In this document: one piece after another, positions 1 to 12,994 of the stretch
How positions within the stretch are numbered: the first letter of the stretch is position 1
How the letters are laid out: every line of letters begins with the position of its first letter
Source of the DNA: Rhodospirillaceae bacterium
GTDB lineage: Bacteria; Pseudomonadota; Alphaproteobacteria; Reyranellales; Reyranellaceae
NCBI GenBank assembly: GCA_009772935.1
Contig: WOUR01000027.1
Span: 54,593 to 118,592 of the forward strand
Length of the DNA: 64,000 bases
Direction of reading: 5' to 3'
Position numbers and translations under genes: made by a program
Notes under the pieces: model-generated
Databases searched by the model: none
Told to the model about the DNA's origin: nothing
Seen by the model: only the letters and a program-made list of their open reading frames with translations

Positions 1-2106
1 CTGGCCGAAATCTCCGCTCGCCTGACCGAGATCCGGGCAAAGCACGGTGCCGAACAGGTTGCCTTCTCCGTCACCACGCCCAGCGGTTCGCACATTTCGG
101 ATTCGATCTCATGGATCGAGCGATTCATCCGCGCCTACGGCAGTCCGAACACCGTCTATGGAACCGAAATCTGTAACTGGCACAAGGATTACGCCTCGCG
201 CTTCACCTACGGCCACGATATCGGGACGCCGGATTTCGCCAACAGCGACTGCATCGTGCTGTGGGGCAACAATCCCGCGGCCACCTGGCTGGCGCGCCAG
301 GTCGAGATACAGAAGGGCCTGAAGCGCGGTGCGCGCATGATCGTGATCGATCCGCGGCCGACGGTGATGGCAAAGCGCGCGACCCAGTGGCTGCGGGTGC
401 GCCCCGGCACGGACCAGGCGGTTGCCCTCGGGCTGGCGAACCTGATGGTCTCGAGCGGACGCTTCGATCGCGCCTTTGCGGCGAGCTGGACGAACGCGAG
501 CCTGCTCGTACGCGCCGACACCGGCCGTTTCCTGCGCGAGAGCGACCTTCGGGTCCATGGCCGGACCGACATCCTGTTTTCACAGGCCGACAACGGCGGC
601 GGCCTGTTGGCTTACGATCCGACGGACGGAAGCTGGACGCCTGCCGCGACGCCCGAGCTGCGCTGGCAGGGCACTGTCCAGACGCTGTCCGGCCCCGTCC
701 TGTGTCACACCGCGCTGGAGTTGTTCGCGCGGGCCGCCGCGGACTTTCCCCCGGAGCGTGTTGCCGAGGTGAGCGGCATCGAGCCCGGCGACCTCGCAAA
801 GGCCGCCGACGTCATTGCCGGAGCCCGGTCGGTTGCCTACTACGCCTGGAACGGCGTCGGGCAGAGCGTCACGGCCACGCAGACCGATCGCGCGATCTCG
901 ATCCTCTACGCGCTCACCGGCAGCTATGGCCGCAAGGGTGGCAACGTGCCCGGCGGCGCGGCGCCCTTCGTGGATATTTCCGGCCAGGATCTGCTGCCCG
1001 CGACGCAGCGCGACAAGGCGCTCGGTCTTGCCGAGCGGCCGCTTGGTCCTGGTCTTCATGGTTGGGTGACGGCCCGCGACGTCTACAAGGCGGTGCTGAC
1101 GAAGTCGCCCTATCCGGTGCGCATGCTGATGTCGTTCGGCACCAACCTGCTGGTGTCGCAGCCGGATACGGAGACGGCTTGCAAGGCGTTGTCCGCACTG
1201 GAGTTCCACGTCCACGCGGACTTCTTCGTCAATGCGACGGCCCGCTATGCAGACATCATCCTGCCGGTCGCGACCTCGTGGGAGCGGGAAGGATTGCGGA
1301 CCGGTTTCGACGGCAGCCTCGAGGGCCTGCGCCACGTCCAACTGCGGCCCCCCGTCGTCGCGCCCGTCGGCGAGGCCCGCTCCGACACCGACGTCGTGAT
1401 GGGGCTCGCTGCAGGGCTTGGCCTCGGCGATCGAATGTTCGATCTCGAAGCCGACCGCGGCCACGATGCGGTCCTGGCCAAGACCGGATTGAGCGTCGAG
1501 ATGTTGCGCCGTTCTCCGGCGGGCATCACGGTCGAGGGGGCGGCGCAGGTCGATGCCCAGGCGATCGCGCACGACGGCCAGCCCCGCGGCTACCCGACCC
1601 CGACCGGGAAGATCGAGATCTATTCGGAGCGACTGCTGCTCTTCGGCTATCCTCCGATACCCGCGCTCGACGTCGGCGATCTCATGCCCGCCGAAGCGGG
1701 TTACCCGTTGCGCCTCGGCAGTGCCAAGAGCGTCGCCTACTGCCATAGCCAGCATCGCAACATCGCCTCGCTGCGTCGGCTGGTGCCCGACCCGATCGTG
1801 GAGATTTCGCCGGTTGATGCCGCCGCCCGTTCGATCGTTCAGGGCGACTGGGTCACCATCAGGACGCGGGGCGGTGATGTCGTCGCCCGTGCCGCCATCG
1901 TGCCGGGTCTCGCACCCGGCGCCGTGTTCGGCCAACATGGCTGGTGGGTCGAAGGCGGTGAAGGCACGCCCTATGATCGGACTCACCCGTTGGCAGCGAA
2001 CCTGAACGGCGTCATCCGCACCGATCGCGCCGATCCCGTCAGCGGCTCGATTCCGCTGCGGTGCTCGTGGTGCCAGATCGAGAAGATAGCGAGGACGTCA
2101 CCGTAA
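1..2106 (+). CDS. Molybdopterin-dependent oxidoreductase (DMSO reductase family), 5' truncated by window
   Basis: Reads open from base 1 in frame 1 for 701 codons, so the start and the N-terminal Fe-S region lie outside the window. The protein belongs to the bis-MGD molybdoenzyme family. The region around codons 55-62 (TEICNWHKDYA) holds a cysteine in the place where thiosulfate/polysulfide reductase and formate dehydrogenase type enzymes ligate Mo. This is followed by the typical LWGNNPAATW and IDPRPT segments of the MGD-binding fold. The C-terminal part (HSQHRNIASLRR, then SPVDAAARSIVQGDWV) is the molydopterin dinucleotide-binding domain. The substrate cannot be told from sequence; partner Fe-S or membrane subunits would have to lie upstream. 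About 100 bp and an EcfG-type promoter separate it from the glucan operon, so it is probably a separate transcription unit. Family call is firm, specificity unknown. Confidence 0.88.
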   Translation: MAEISARLTEIRAKHGAEQVAFSVTTPSGSHISDSISWIERFIRAYGSPNTVYGTEICNWHKDYASRFTYGHDIGTPDFANSDCIVLWGNNPAATWLARQVEIQKGLKRGARMIVIDPRPTVMAKRATQWLRVRPGTDQAVALGLANLMVSSGRFDRAFAASWTNASLLVRADTGRFLRESDLRVHGRTDILFSQADNGGGLLAYDPTDGSWTPAATPELRWQGTVQTLSGPVLCHTALELFARAAADFPPERVAEVSGIEPGDLAKAADVIAGARSVAYYAWNGVGQSVTATQTDRAISILYALTGSYGRKGGNVPGGAAPFVDISGQDLLPATQRDKALGLAERPLGPGLHGWVTARDVYKAVLTKSPYPVRMLMSFGTNLLVSQPDTETACKALSALEFHVHADFFVNATARYADIILPVATSWEREGLRTGFDGSLEGLRHVQLRPPVVAPVGEARSDTDVVMGLAAGLGLGDRMFDLEADRGHDAVLAKTGLSVEMLRRSPAGITVEGAAQVDAQAIAHDGQPRGYPTPTGKIEIYSERLLLFGYPPIPALDVGDLMPAEAGYPLRLGSAKSVAYCHSQHRNIASLRRLVPDPIVEISPVDAAARSIVQGDWVTIRTRGGDVVARAAIVPGLAPGAVFGQHGWWVEGGEGTPYDRTHPLAANLNGVIRTDRADPVSGSIPLRCSWCQIEKIARTSP

Positions 2107-2177
2107 GGTGTGACGAAACCGTGCTCTCCGTGAGAGTGCACTAATCCGCTCTGGTTCGTCGGGGTACCCGATGAGGT

Positions 2178-2202
2178 GGAACCAATTTCCCGGCGCGGAG
2201 TT
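2178..2202 (+). promoter_or_regulatory. EcfG (general stress sigma factor) type promoter of the glg/tre operon
   Basis: GGAAC at 2178-2182 and AGTT at 2199-2202 are separated by 16 bp, matching the alphaproteobacterial EcfG pattern GGAAC-N16/17-cGTT apart from A for C in the first -10 base. It lies directly before glgE. Only 8 bp separate the -10 motif from the ATG at 2211, so the transcript would be leaderless or nearly so, unless translation starts at the in-frame GTG at 2241. Confidence 0.6.
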
Positions 2203-2210
2203 GGCTACCC

Positions 2211-5200
2211 ATGAGGGAGAGTTCGATCTCGGGGGCGATCGTGCCTGCCACCGTGAAGGGGCGCGCGATAAAGGTGCTGCATGTAGACTTGCGGCGGCAC
2301 TACAATTTTGCTGCCTGTGAAGCCGCTGTACGCAACGCCGCGCTGTCGGGTTTCAATCACATCTGCGTTGGTCCGGTTTTTGATCTCGGCCCAGGGGACG
2401 ATCCGCTCCTTGTCTTCGATCACTACCGGTCGATTGCCAACTTCGACTCCGTTCGCGCGCCGGCAGATCTGATCAAGCACTTGCGTCAGACCTGCGAGAA
2501 GGTCGGGCTTGCGCTGTTCGTGGACGTCGCCGTCGACCGCGTCGCCCGGGGTGGCGCGTCGGCGAACGCGCTGGCCGGCATTTACGAAAGCATGCCCGGC
2601 CTCAATCCGCTCGATCCCCGGATCGATCGGCGCGAGGCCACATCCGTCCTGCTGCGCGCTGGCGCGGAGGAAGCTGCGGCCCACTGGTGGGCGGAGCTTA
2701 TGTCCGAACTGGTGACGGCGGGCGCCCAGGGGTTTCGCCTTCTGGGCCTCGACGGTCTGCCGCCGCTTGCGTTGGGGGGTATCCTGGATCGCGTCCGGAC
2801 CAAAACGGCCTGCGCCCTCTGGGGGTGGACGCCGGGTTTACCCTGGCCCCGGCACGGTGAGCTCGTCGGTGCGGGCCTTTCGGCGGTGTTCGCCTCGGTC
2901 TCCTGGTGGGATGGGCGGGCCGCCTGGTTCGTCGAGGAATATGAATCTCTGCGACGGATTGCCCCCGTGCTGGGCGTGGCCGGAGCACCCTTCGACGAGC
3001 AAGCCGCGTCGCGAGCCGCGGTCGCGCGGTCGATGATGCTCGCGGCCGCGACGACCGACGGCGTGTTCGTGCCGGAAGGCGCGAGCGACAGCGAGGCGCT
3101 GCAGCGTGCTGCCAATTTGGCCGAAGCGATTGCCTCCAGGGGTATTTCCGGCAGCGTGAGAGCGCTCGTCAGTCCAGCCGAGGCGGTCTCCGTCCTGCTG
3201 CGGACGGATGGTGCGGATGTGCGCGGCGCGCGCCGAAGCGCAGCCATCGCCATCAACAACGATCTGCTCCACGCACGCGAGCTGCCCTTCGATCTCGCGA
3301 TCCTGCCCCCGGCGGCGGGAGGGGCGCTGTGTGCGAAGGACGCCCAGTCAACCGTCAGCCTGCAACCGGGAGAAATCCGCGTGCTCGATGTGACGCCAAC
3401 CCGGCCCGTGCGCAGTGCCAAGAGGCCGGGCAAACGCGAGGTCAATGCCGCGGCAGCGCAATCGCCCATCGTCATCGAGCGCGTGACGCCCGCAGTGAAC
3501 GGCGGCGCGTTTGCTGCCAAGCATGTCGTCGGAAAGCCGCTGGTGATCGAGGCCGACATCTTCGCCGACGGGCATGACCTGCTGGGGGCCGAAGTGCTCT
3601 GGTGGTCGGCCGACGAGGACGAGCGCAAGGCCTTCAGGCTCACGCACATTTCCAACGATCGCTGGCGCGCGACGGTGACTCCGGACCGGATCGGGCGGCA
3701 CTATTTTTCGGTCGAGGCATGGCGCGACGAGTATGGCAGCCTGTCGCACGGCCTCGAGGTCAAGCATCGCGCCGGCATTGATGTTGCCGTCGAGCTGGCC
3801 GAGGCTGCTTTCTTTCTCGAGCGACTGATCAGGAAGCCTGGCATCAAGCCGCTGCTCGCCGAGGCCAGGGCGGCGGAGCCGGCCTCCGCGGTCGCGCTTC
3901 TCACGTCGGCAGCCTCCCGCAAGATCGTTGGGGCCGCCGCCGACCGTCGTTTCCGGATCGACGAGGGTCCATTCGCGGTTGAAGTCGAGCGGCCGCAGGC
4001 CGGGTTCGCGTCCTGGTACGAGCTGTTTCCGCGATCTCTGACGGACGATCCGAAGCGGCACGGCACGTTCGACGATGTGATCGAGGCCCTGCCGCGCGTA
4101 CGCGCGATGGGGTTCGACGTGCTCTACTTCCCGCCCATCCACCCGATCGGCAAGGCCAACCGCAAGGGGCGCAACAATACCCTCACCCCGGGGCCTGATG
4201 ACGTCGGCAGCCCCTACGCGATCGGTGGCGAGGACGGCGGGCACGATGCCATCCATCGCCAGCTCGGCACGCCCGAGGATTTCCGCCGGCTTGTGGCGGC
4301 GGCACGGGAGCAAGGACTCGAGATTGCGCTCGATTTCGCCATCCAATGTTCGCTCGACCATCCGTGGCTGCGAGAGCATCCGGAATGGTTCCGCCGCCGG
4401 CCCGACGGCACGATCAAGTACGCCGAGAATCCGCCGAAGAAGTACGAAGACATCGTCAATGTCGACTTCTACGCCGAGGGCGCGGTGCCGTCGCTCTGGC
4501 TGGCGCTGCGCGACGTGGTGCTGCACTGGGTGGAGGAGGGCGTCCGCATCTTCCGCGTCGACAACCCGCACACCAAGCCGTTGCCGTTCTGGCATTGGAT
4601 GATCGGCGACATCCGCGGCCGCCACCCCGACGTGATGTTCCTGTCGGAGGCCTTCACCAGGCCGAAGATGATGTATCGCCTGGCCAAGGTCGGCTTCTCC
4701 CAGTCGTACACCTACTTCACGTGGCGCAACGGCAAGCAGGAGATCACCGACTATCTGCGTGAGCTGGCGACGACTGAGGTCGCCGACTATTTCCGGCCGC
4801 ACTTCTTCGTCAACACGCCGGACATCAACCCGATCTTCCTGCAGAACTCGGGCCGCCCCGGTTTCCTGATCCGTGCCGTCCTCGCGGCCACCCTGTCGGG
4901 CCTTTGGGGCGTCTATTCGGGCTTCGAACTCTGTGAGGCGGCCGCCCTGCCGGGTCGCGAGGAGTATCTCGATTCGGAGAAGTACGAGATTCGGCCGCGC
5001 GACTTCGCGGCATCTGGCAACATCGTGGCCGAGATCACGATGCTGAACCGGCTGCGCCGGTCGCATCCCGCGCTGCAGAGCCATCTCGGCATCACATTCT
5101 ACAATGCGGGGAACGACCAGATCCTGGTCTACGGCAAGCGCATGCCGGGCGCCGCGGACATGGTCCTCGTCGCGGTGAGCCTCGATCCCCATCATGCCCA

Positions 5201-5381
5201 GGAGACGGGATTCGAAATCCCGCTCTGGGAATGGAAGCTGCCGGACGACGGCGCCATCGAGGTCGAGGACCTCGTGGCCGGCCATCGCTTCAGCTGGCAC
5301 GGCAAGAACCAGCATCTCCGACTCGAGCCGTCCGTCCTTCCCTTTGCCATCTGGCGCCTGTCGCCCAGGAGCGCCGCATGA
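2211..5381 (+). CDS. glgE: Alpha-1,4-glucan:maltose-1-phosphate maltosyltransferase with extra N-terminal GH13-like domain
   Basis: GlgE (GH13_3) transfers maltose from maltose-1-phosphate to the non-reducing end of alpha-1,4-glucan in the cytoplasm. The GlgE core runs from about residue 419 to the end: a beta-sandwich N-domain, then the barrel starting near ASWYELFPRS and PPIHPIGKANRKG. The predicted nucleophile is D784 in FRVDNPHTKP and the acid/base E813 in LSEAFTRP, both intact. Residues 1 to about 400 are an additional degenerate alpha-amylase-like barrel (HVDLRRHYNF, NALAGIYESMPGLNP) in which I see no catalytic triad, so the protein is 1056 aa against about 650-700 for mycobacterial GlgE. 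It is first in a seven-gene operon, and its stop overlaps the next start (ATGA). Start ATG 2211 follows the track; GTG 2241 is an alternative if the promoter at 2178 is used. Confidence 0.95.
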   Translation: MRESSISGAIVPATVKGRAIKVLHVDLRRHYNFAACEAAVRNAALSGFNHICVGPVFDLGPGDDPLLVFDHYRSIANFDSVRAPADLIKHLRQTCEKVGLALFVDVAVDRVARGGASANALAGIYESMPGLNPLDPRIDRREATSVLLRAGAEEAAAHWWAELMSELVTAGAQGFRLLGLDGLPPLALGGILDRVRTKTACALWGWTPGLPWPRHGELVGAGLSAVFASVSWWDGRAAWFVEEYESLRRIAPVLGVAGAPFDEQAASRAAVARSMMLAAATTDGVFVPEGASDSEALQRAANLAEAIASRGISGSVRALVSPAEAVSVLLRTDGADVRGARRSAAIAINNDLLHARELPFDLAILPPAAGGALCAKDAQSTVSLQPGEIRVLDVTPTRPVRSAKRPGKREVNAAAAQSPIVIERVTPAVNGGAFAAKHVVGKPLVIEADIFADGHDLLGAEVLWWSADEDERKAFRLTHISNDRWRATVTPDRIGRHYFSVEAWRDEYGSLSHGLEVKHRAGIDVAVELAEAAFFLERLIRKPGIKPLLAEARAAEPASAVALLTSAASRKIVGAAADRRFRIDEGPFAVEVERPQAGFASWYELFPRSLTDDPKRHGTFDDVIEALPRVRAMGFDVLYFPPIHPIGKANRKGRNNTLTPGPDDVGSPYAIGGEDGGHDAIHRQLGTPEDFRRLVAAAREQGLEIALDFAIQCSLDHPWLREHPEWFRRRPDGTIKYAENPPKKYEDIVNVDFYAEGAVPSLWLALRDVVLHWVEEGVRIFRVDNPHTKPLPFWHWMIGDIRGRHPDVMFLSEAFTRPKMMYRLAKVGFSQSYTYFTWRNGKQEITDYLRELATTEVADYFRPHFFVNTPDINPIFLQNSGRPGFLIRAVLAATLSGLWGVYSGFELCEAAALPGREEYLDSEKYEIRPRDFAASGNIVAEITMLNRLRRSHPALQSHLGITFYNAGNDQILVYGKRMPGAADMVLVAVSLDPHHAQETGFEIPLWEWKLPDDGAIEVEDLVAGHRFSWHGKNQHLRLEPSVLPFAIWRLSPRSAA

Positions 5382-8300
5382 ACGCGCCGGTCGCCGACAC
5401 TCCCGCCACCCTGCCGGTCGCGACCGATCCGCAGTGGTACAAGGACGCGATCATCTACCAGCTGCACGTGAAGTCGTTCTTCGACTCGGACAACGACGGC
5501 ATCGGTGACTTTCCGGGGCTCATATCGCGGCTCCCCTACATCGCCGAGCTGGGCATCAATACGATCTGGCTGCTGCCGTTCTACCCGTCGCCGCGGCGCG
5601 ACGACGGCTACGACATCGCCGAGTACACGGCGGTGCATCCCGAGTACGGCACGCTCGACGACGTGAAGCGCTTGATCGACGAAGCGCACAAACTCGGGAT
5701 CCGCATCATCACCGAGCTGGTGATCAATCACACCTCCGACCAGCATTCCTGGTTCCAGCGGGCCCGTCTGGCGCCGCCGGGCTCTCCCGAGCGCGACTTC
5801 TACGTCTGGTCGGACAGCGATCAGAAGTACGCGGGCACGCGCGTCATCTTCATCGACTCGCTGCGCTCCAACTGGACATGGGATCCCGAGGCCAAGGCTT
5901 ACTACTGGCATCGCTTCTACGCGCATCAGCCCGATCTCAACTTCGACAATCCAGCCGTGCTCGAAGCGGTGCTGGGGGTGATGCACTTCTGGCTCGACAT
6001 GGGCATCGACGGCCTGCGGCTCGATGCGGTCCCCTATCTGGTGGAGCGCGAGGGTACGAACAACGAGAATCTGCCCGAGACGCACCAGGTGCTGAAGCGC
6101 ATCCGTGCCGAGATCGACCGGGCCTATCCCGGCCGCATGCTGCTCGCCGAAGCCAACCAATGGCCCGAGGACACCAAGGAATATTTCGGCCAGGGCGACG
6201 AATGCCACATGGCGTTCCACTTCCCGCTGATGCCGCGCATGTACATGGCGCTGGCACGCGAGGATCGATTTCCGATCACCGACATCATGCGCCAGACCCC
6301 GCAGATTCCCGACAACTGCCAGTGGGCGATCTTCCTGCGCAATCACGACGAGCTGACGCTCGAGATGGTGACGGACTCCGAGCGCGACTATCTATGGGAG
6401 ACCTATGCCACGGATCGGCGGGCGCGCCTGAACCTGGGCATCCGCCGTCGCCTTGCGCCGCTCCTGGAGCGCGATCGGCGACGCATCGAGCTGATGAACT
6501 GCCTGCTGCTGTCCATGCCCGGCGCCCCGGTCATCTACTACGGCGACGAGATCGGCATGGGTGACAATATCCGTCTCGGCGATCGTGACGGCGTGCGAAC
6601 GCCGATGCAATGGTCGCCCGACCGCAATGGCGGATTCTCCCGCGCCGACCCCGCCGCGCTGGCGCTGCCGGCCATCATGGACGCGCTCTACGGCTACGAG
6701 ACGGTCAACGTCGAGGCACAGACGCGCGACGTGCATTCCATCCTGCACTGGACGCGGAAGATGATCGCCGTGCGCCGCACTCATGCCGCCTTCGGCCGGG
6801 GCACGCTCCGTTTCCTCTACCCCAAGAACCGCAAGGTGCTGGCCTACCTGCGCGAACTCGATGGTGAGGTGATCCTCTGCGTCGCCAATGTGTCGCGCAC
6901 GCCCCAGGCCGTCGAGCTCGACCTCTCCGAGTTCGCCGGCCGCGTGCCGGTCGAACTCAATGGCGGCTCGCTGTTCCCGCCGGTCGGGCAGCTGACCTAC
7001 CTGCTGACTTTGCCGCCCTACGGATTTTACTGGTTCATCCTCGCAAGCGAGACGGAGGCTCCCTCGTGGCATACGCCTGCGCCTGAACCCTTGCCTGATT
7101 ACGTGACCGTGGTCCTGCGCGGACCGCTCGGCGACGGGGTGCAGGCCTCGGCGGCGCTTCTCGAGCGCGAATCGCTGCCGCCGTACCTCGCCAAGCGTCG
7201 CTGGTTCGGCGCGAAGGACAAGGTGCTCAAATCGTCCCGCTTCACCTACCTGGCCCGGCTGCCCGGATCGGGGCGGGAGCTGCTTCTGGGCGAGATCGAG
7301 GTCGAGGCGGGCGACGAGAAGAGTCGCTGGCTGTTGCCCTTGTCGATCAGCTGGGAAGACGAGCAGGCGGCGGCACTTCCGTCGCAGCTGGCGCTGTCCC
7401 GCGTGCGGCGTGGACGCCGCATCGGGCTGCTCACCGACGCCTTCGCGCTGCCGGAGTTCGCGCGCGAGATGCTGGCTGCCCTGGCATCGGGCGCGAGGAT
7501 CGACAGCCCCGAAGGCCAGATCGTGTTCGAGCCCATGCCTGACGGGATCGAACTCCTGCAGAGGCCAGCCGAGGCGCAGGTGATCTGGCTGACGGCGGAG
7601 CAGTCGAACAGCTCGCTGGTCGTGGACGACGCCGTAATGCTCAAGATCTTTCGCCGCATCCAGGCGGGAGAACATCCCGAAGCGGAGATGAGCCGCTACC
7701 TGACCAGCCACGGCTTCACCAATTCTCCGGCGTTGCTGGGCGAGGTTGCCCGCATCTCACCCGATGGCGAGCGGTACGCGCTCGCCATCGCGCAGGCTTT
7801 CGTCCGCAATCAGGGTGACGCCTGGACCTGGACGCTCAATCAGTTCAATCGCGCGCTCGACAATCTCGCGAGCCGCGAGGCGACCGCCGACTCCCGCGAC
7901 GACGACATCGAGGACTACCACGCCTTCGCCGGCACGATCGGGCGGCAGCTCGGCGCCATGCACCGGGTGCTGGCACGGCCGACGGAAGACGAAGCCTTTC
8001 AGCCGCGCACCGCGGGCGCCGAGGATATCTCGGCATGGGCCGAGCGGGGGCTCGACCTGTTCAACAGGGCACTGGATGCGATCGCCGGCATCGACACGTG
8101 GGAAAGCGACGCCGCCACAGCCGATGCCAAGCGCCTGCTCGATAGGCGCGAGGCACTGACGGCGCTGCTCCAGCAGCTCGTGCAGAGCGGGCTGGAGTCG
8201 ATCGTCACACGCATCCATGGCGATTTCCATCTCGGTCAGGTGCTGATTGCCAGTGCCGACGCCTACATCATCGACTTCGAGGGCGAGCCGGCGCAGCCGC

Positions 8301-8680
8301 TCGAGGAACGCCGTCGCAAGGCCAGCCCGATGCGGGACGTCGCGGGTCTGATGCGGTCGTTCGACTATGCTGCGGCGGCGACACTGGATCCAAAGAACCT
8401 GATCGCGAATCGAATCCCGCTGGCGCGGCGCCTGAAACTCGTCACACGGCTGCGGAGAGGCGCACAGCGTGCCTTTCTCACGGCCTACCGTGAGGCGACG
8501 GCCGATTTGCCAGGCATGGATCGCGGCGAATTGCTCGACTTCTTCCTCGCTGAAAAGGCCGCCTACGAGATCTGTTACGAGGCGGCGAACCGCCCGGCCT
8601 GGGTGCCGATCCCTTTGTCGGGCCTGTCTCGCCTGGCCGCGCGCCTGCTGCGAGAGACGCCACCGCAGGAGAGCGCATGA
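5378..8680 (+). CDS. treS: Trehalose synthase-maltokinase fusion (TreS-Mak)
   Basis: A bifunctional 1100-aa enzyme. The N-terminal half is TreS (GH13_16), which interconverts trehalose and maltose: [15 protein letters not shown] at the start, nucleophile D216 in [10 protein letters not shown], acid/base E258 in [11 protein letters not shown] and [12 protein letters not shown]. The C-terminal half (from about residue 580) is maltokinase (Pep2/Mak), which phosphorylates maltose with ATP to give the GlgE substrate; its catalytic loop is HGDFHLGQV (D949), followed by IIDFEGEP. The ATG at 5378 overlaps the glgE stop as ATGA, and the longer open frame upstream is only the antiphase region of glgE. 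Fusing the two enzymes channels trehalose through maltose to maltose-1-phosphate. The stop overlaps the glgB start by 4 bp. Confidence 0.96.
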   Translation: MNAPVADTPATLPVATDPQWYKDAIIYQLHVKSFFDSDNDGIGDFPGLISRLPYIAELGINTIWLLPFYPSPRRDDGYDIAEYTAVHPEYGTLDDVKRLIDEAHKLGIRIITELVINHTSDQHSWFQRARLAPPGSPERDFYVWSDSDQKYAGTRVIFIDSLRSNWTWDPEAKAYYWHRFYAHQPDLNFDNPAVLEAVLGVMHFWLDMGIDGLRLDAVPYLVEREGTNNENLPETHQVLKRIRAEIDRAYPGRMLLAEANQWPEDTKEYFGQGDECHMAFHFPLMPRMYMALAREDRFPITDIMRQTPQIPDNCQWAIFLRNHDELTLEMVTDSERDYLWETYATDRRARLNLGIRRRLAPLLERDRRRIELMNCLLLSMPGAPVIYYGDEIGMGDNIRLGDRDGVRTPMQWSPDRNGGFSRADPAALALPAIMDALYGYETVNVEAQTRDVHSILHWTRKMIAVRRTHAAFGRGTLRFLYPKNRKVLAYLRELDGEVILCVANVSRTPQAVELDLSEFAGRVPVELNGGSLFPPVGQLTYLLTLPPYGFYWFILASETEAPSWHTPAPEPLPDYVTVVLRGPLGDGVQASAALLERESLPPYLAKRRWFGAKDKVLKSSRFTYLARLPGSGRELLLGEIEVEAGDEKSRWLLPLSISWEDEQAAALPSQLALSRVRRGRRIGLLTDAFALPEFAREMLAALASGARIDSPEGQIVFEPMPDGIELLQRPAEAQVIWLTAEQSNSSLVVDDAVMLKIFRRIQAGEHPEAEMSRYLTSHGFTNSPALLGEVARISPDGERYALAIAQAFVRNQGDAWTWTLNQFNRALDNLASREATADSRDDDIEDYHAFAGTIGRQLGAMHRVLARPTEDEAFQPRTAGAEDISAWAERGLDLFNRALDAIAGIDTWESDAATADAKRLLDRREALTALLQQLVQSGLESIVTRIHGDFHLGQVLIASADAYIIDFEGEPAQPLEERRRKASPMRDVAGLMRSFDYAAAATLDPKNLIANRIPLARRLKLVTRLRRGAQRAFLTAYREATADLPGMDRGELLDFFLAEKAAYEICYEAANRPAWVPIPLSGLSRLAARLLRETPPQESA

Positions 8681-10884
8681 ATGCAGTGACCCGAGAGGGC
8701 AGGCTCGATCGCGAGACGGCGGAAGCGCTGGAAGCAGGCCGCCCGCTCGACGCATTCGCCATCCTGGGGCCGCATGAGGGCACGGCGGGGCGAATCGTTC
8801 GTGTGTTCGTACCGGGTGCCCAGTCCGTCGAAGTGATCGGTCGCACCGATGGCCGATCATGGGGCGACCTGACGCCTGGTGCCGGCTCCGGGCTGTTCGA
8901 GGGGCCCGTCGAGCGAACCGGCGCCTACATCTTGCGGATCCAGTGGCCGGGCGCCGTGCAGGAGACGGAGGACGCCTACGCTTTCGGCCCGGTCCTCGGC
9001 GATCTCGACCTCCATCTCTTCAACGAGGGCCGCCACTTCGAGCTGGCCGAGGCGCTGGGCGCCAACGTCGCCGCGATCGACGGGGTGGACGGTGTGCGAT
9101 TCGCGGTATGGGCGCCCAATGCCCAGCGCGTTGCGGTGATCGGGGACTTCAATTCCTGGGATCGGCGCCGGCATCCGATGCGCCTGCGGCCCTCGGCGGG
9201 GGTGTGGGAGATCTTCATCCCGCGCCTGGGTGCCGGCGCCCGCTACAAGTTCGACATCGTGGGGCCGGGCGGCGTGCACCTGCCCGACAAGGCCGATCCG
9301 GTCGCGCAACAGGCTGAGCTGGCCCCCGCCACGGGCTCGGTGGTTGCCGCACCGGCCGCCGGACTGCGCTGGAGCGATGCGGCCTGGATGGCCGGCCGCG
9401 CCGAGCGCCAGTCGGCGAGAGCCGCCCTCTCGATCTACGAAGTCCATGCCGGCTCGTGGATGCGCCGGAAAACCGGCGCGGGGGCAGGGGAGCGTCCGCT
9501 GTGGGACTTCCTGGCGGAGCGCCTGATTCCCTACGTGCAGGAGATGGGCTTCACCCATGTCGAGCTGCTACCGGTGACGGAGCATCCGTTCGGCGGCTCC
9601 TGGGGGTATCAGCCGCTAGGACTGTTTGCGCCCGCCGCGATCTACGGGCCGCCGGAGTCGTTCGCCCGCTTCGTCGATGCCGCGCATCGCTCCGGCATCG
9701 GCGTGTTGCTCGACTGGGTGCCGGCGCATTTCCCCACGGACGCTCATGGGCTGGCGCGCTTCGATGGAACGGCGCTCTACGAGCATCTCGATCCGCGCGA
9801 GGGCTACCATCACGACTGGAACACCTACATCTACAATTTCGGCCGGCGCGAGGTTCAGGGCTTCCTGATCGCCAGCGCGCTGCACTGGCTGGAGCGCTTC
9901 CATGTCGACGGGTTGCGGGTCGATGCCGTGGCCTCGATGCTGTATCGCGACTACAGCCGGCCGGCCGATGCATGGATCCCGAACGTCCACGGGGGCAGGG
10001 AGAATCTCGAGGCGATCGACTTCCTCCGCCACCTAAACGCCGTGGTCGCCGAGCGCTGTCCCGGCGCGATCATGGTCGCCGAGGAATCGACGGCATGGCC
10101 GGGCGTGAGCGCACCGTTGCCGGACGGTTTGGGCTTCTCGTTCAAATGGAACATGGGCTGGATGCACGACACTCTCGAGTACATCGAGCATGAGCCCATC
10201 CATCGCGCCTATCACCACGACCAGCTGACCTTCGGGCTGGTCTATGCGTTCTCGGAGCGCTTCGTGTTGCCGATCTCCCACGACGAGGTCGTGCACGGCA
10301 AGGGATCGCTGCTGGGCAAGATGCCTGGCGACCGCTGGCAGCGCTTCGCGAATCTCCGCAGCTATTTCGGCTTCATGTGGGCGCATCCCGGCAAGAAGCT
10401 CCTGTTCATGGGTTGCGAGATCGCGCAGGAGCGCGAATGGAACCATGACGGAGAGATCGACTGGCACCTGCTCGATGACGGAGCCCATTCGGGCATCCAG
10501 CGGCTCGTGCGAGATCTCAACCATCTCTATGTGGCCGAGCCCTCGCTGCATGACTCCGACGGCGATCCGTCGGGCTTTGCCTGGATCGTGGGTGACGACC
10601 GCGCCAACTCGGTCTTTGCCTTCGTCCGCACCTCCCGGTCGGGTGCGCCCCTGCTGGTCGTCTGCAACATGACGCCGGTCCCGCGGCACGGCTATCGCAT
10701 CGGCGTGCCGAGGCCCGGCCGCTGGCGCGAGGTGGCCAACACCGATTCCCGGTTCTATGGCGGCAGCGATCTTGGCAATGACGGCGCCGTCTATGCCGTC
10801 GACCAGCCGTCGCATGGGCTGTCCCAGTCGGTTCAGCTGACCCTGCCGCCCCTTGCGACGGTGATCCTGCGCGGCGAGGACTAG
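8677..10884 (+). CDS. glgB: 1,4-alpha-glucan branching enzyme
   Basis: GlgB (GH13_9) introduces alpha-1,6 branches into the linear glucan made by GlgE. The 735-aa protein has the usual length and order: two N-terminal CBM48-like sandwiches ([20 protein letters not shown] is the second), then the barrel with YEVHAGSW, nucleophile D416 in [10 protein letters not shown], acid/base E469 in MVAEEST (53 residues apart, as in E. coli GlgB) and the [12 protein letters not shown] signature. The beta-sheet C-terminal domain is complete. The start overlaps the treS stop as ATGA, and the glgX ATG follows one base after its TAG, so it is translated within the same coupled operon. No glgA or glgC lies in the window, so its substrate is presumably GlgE product. 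Confidence 0.97.
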   Translation: MNAVTREGRLDRETAEALEAGRPLDAFAILGPHEGTAGRIVRVFVPGAQSVEVIGRTDGRSWGDLTPGAGSGLFEGPVERTGAYILRIQWPGAVQETEDAYAFGPVLGDLDLHLFNEGRHFELAEALGANVAAIDGVDGVRFAVWAPNAQRVAVIGDFNSWDRRRHPMRLRPSAGVWEIFIPRLGAGARYKFDIVGPGGVHLPDKADPVAQQAELAPATGSVVAAPAAGLRWSDAAWMAGRAERQSARAALSIYEVHAGSWMRRKTGAGAGERPLWDFLAERLIPYVQEMGFTHVELLPVTEHPFGGSWGYQPLGLFAPAAIYGPPESFARFVDAAHRSGIGVLLDWVPAHFPTDAHGLARFDGTALYEHLDPREGYHHDWNTYIYNFGRREVQGFLIASALHWLERFHVDGLRVDAVASMLYRDYSRPADAWIPNVHGGRENLEAIDFLRHLNAVVAERCPGAIMVAEESTAWPGVSAPLPDGLGFSFKWNMGWMHDTLEYIEHEPIHRAYHHDQLTFGLVYAFSERFVLPISHDEVVHGKGSLLGKMPGDRWQRFANLRSYFGFMWAHPGKKLLFMGCEIAQEREWNHDGEIDWHLLDDGAHSGIQRLVRDLNHLYVAEPSLHDSDGDPSGFAWIVGDDRANSVFAFVRTSRSGAPLLVVCNMTPVPRHGYRIGVPRPGRWREVANTDSRFYGGSDLGNDGAVYAVDQPSHGLSQSVQLTLPPLATVILRGED

Positions 10885-10885
10885 G

Positions 10886-12990
<2,105 letters not shown>

Positions 12991-12994
<4 letters not shown>

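Noticed and set aside
3348..5315. 655-aa antisense open frame over glgE
   Set aside because: Arg/Asp/His-rich shadow frame in high-GC DNA; no family similarity, and glgE motifs on the other strand are intact.
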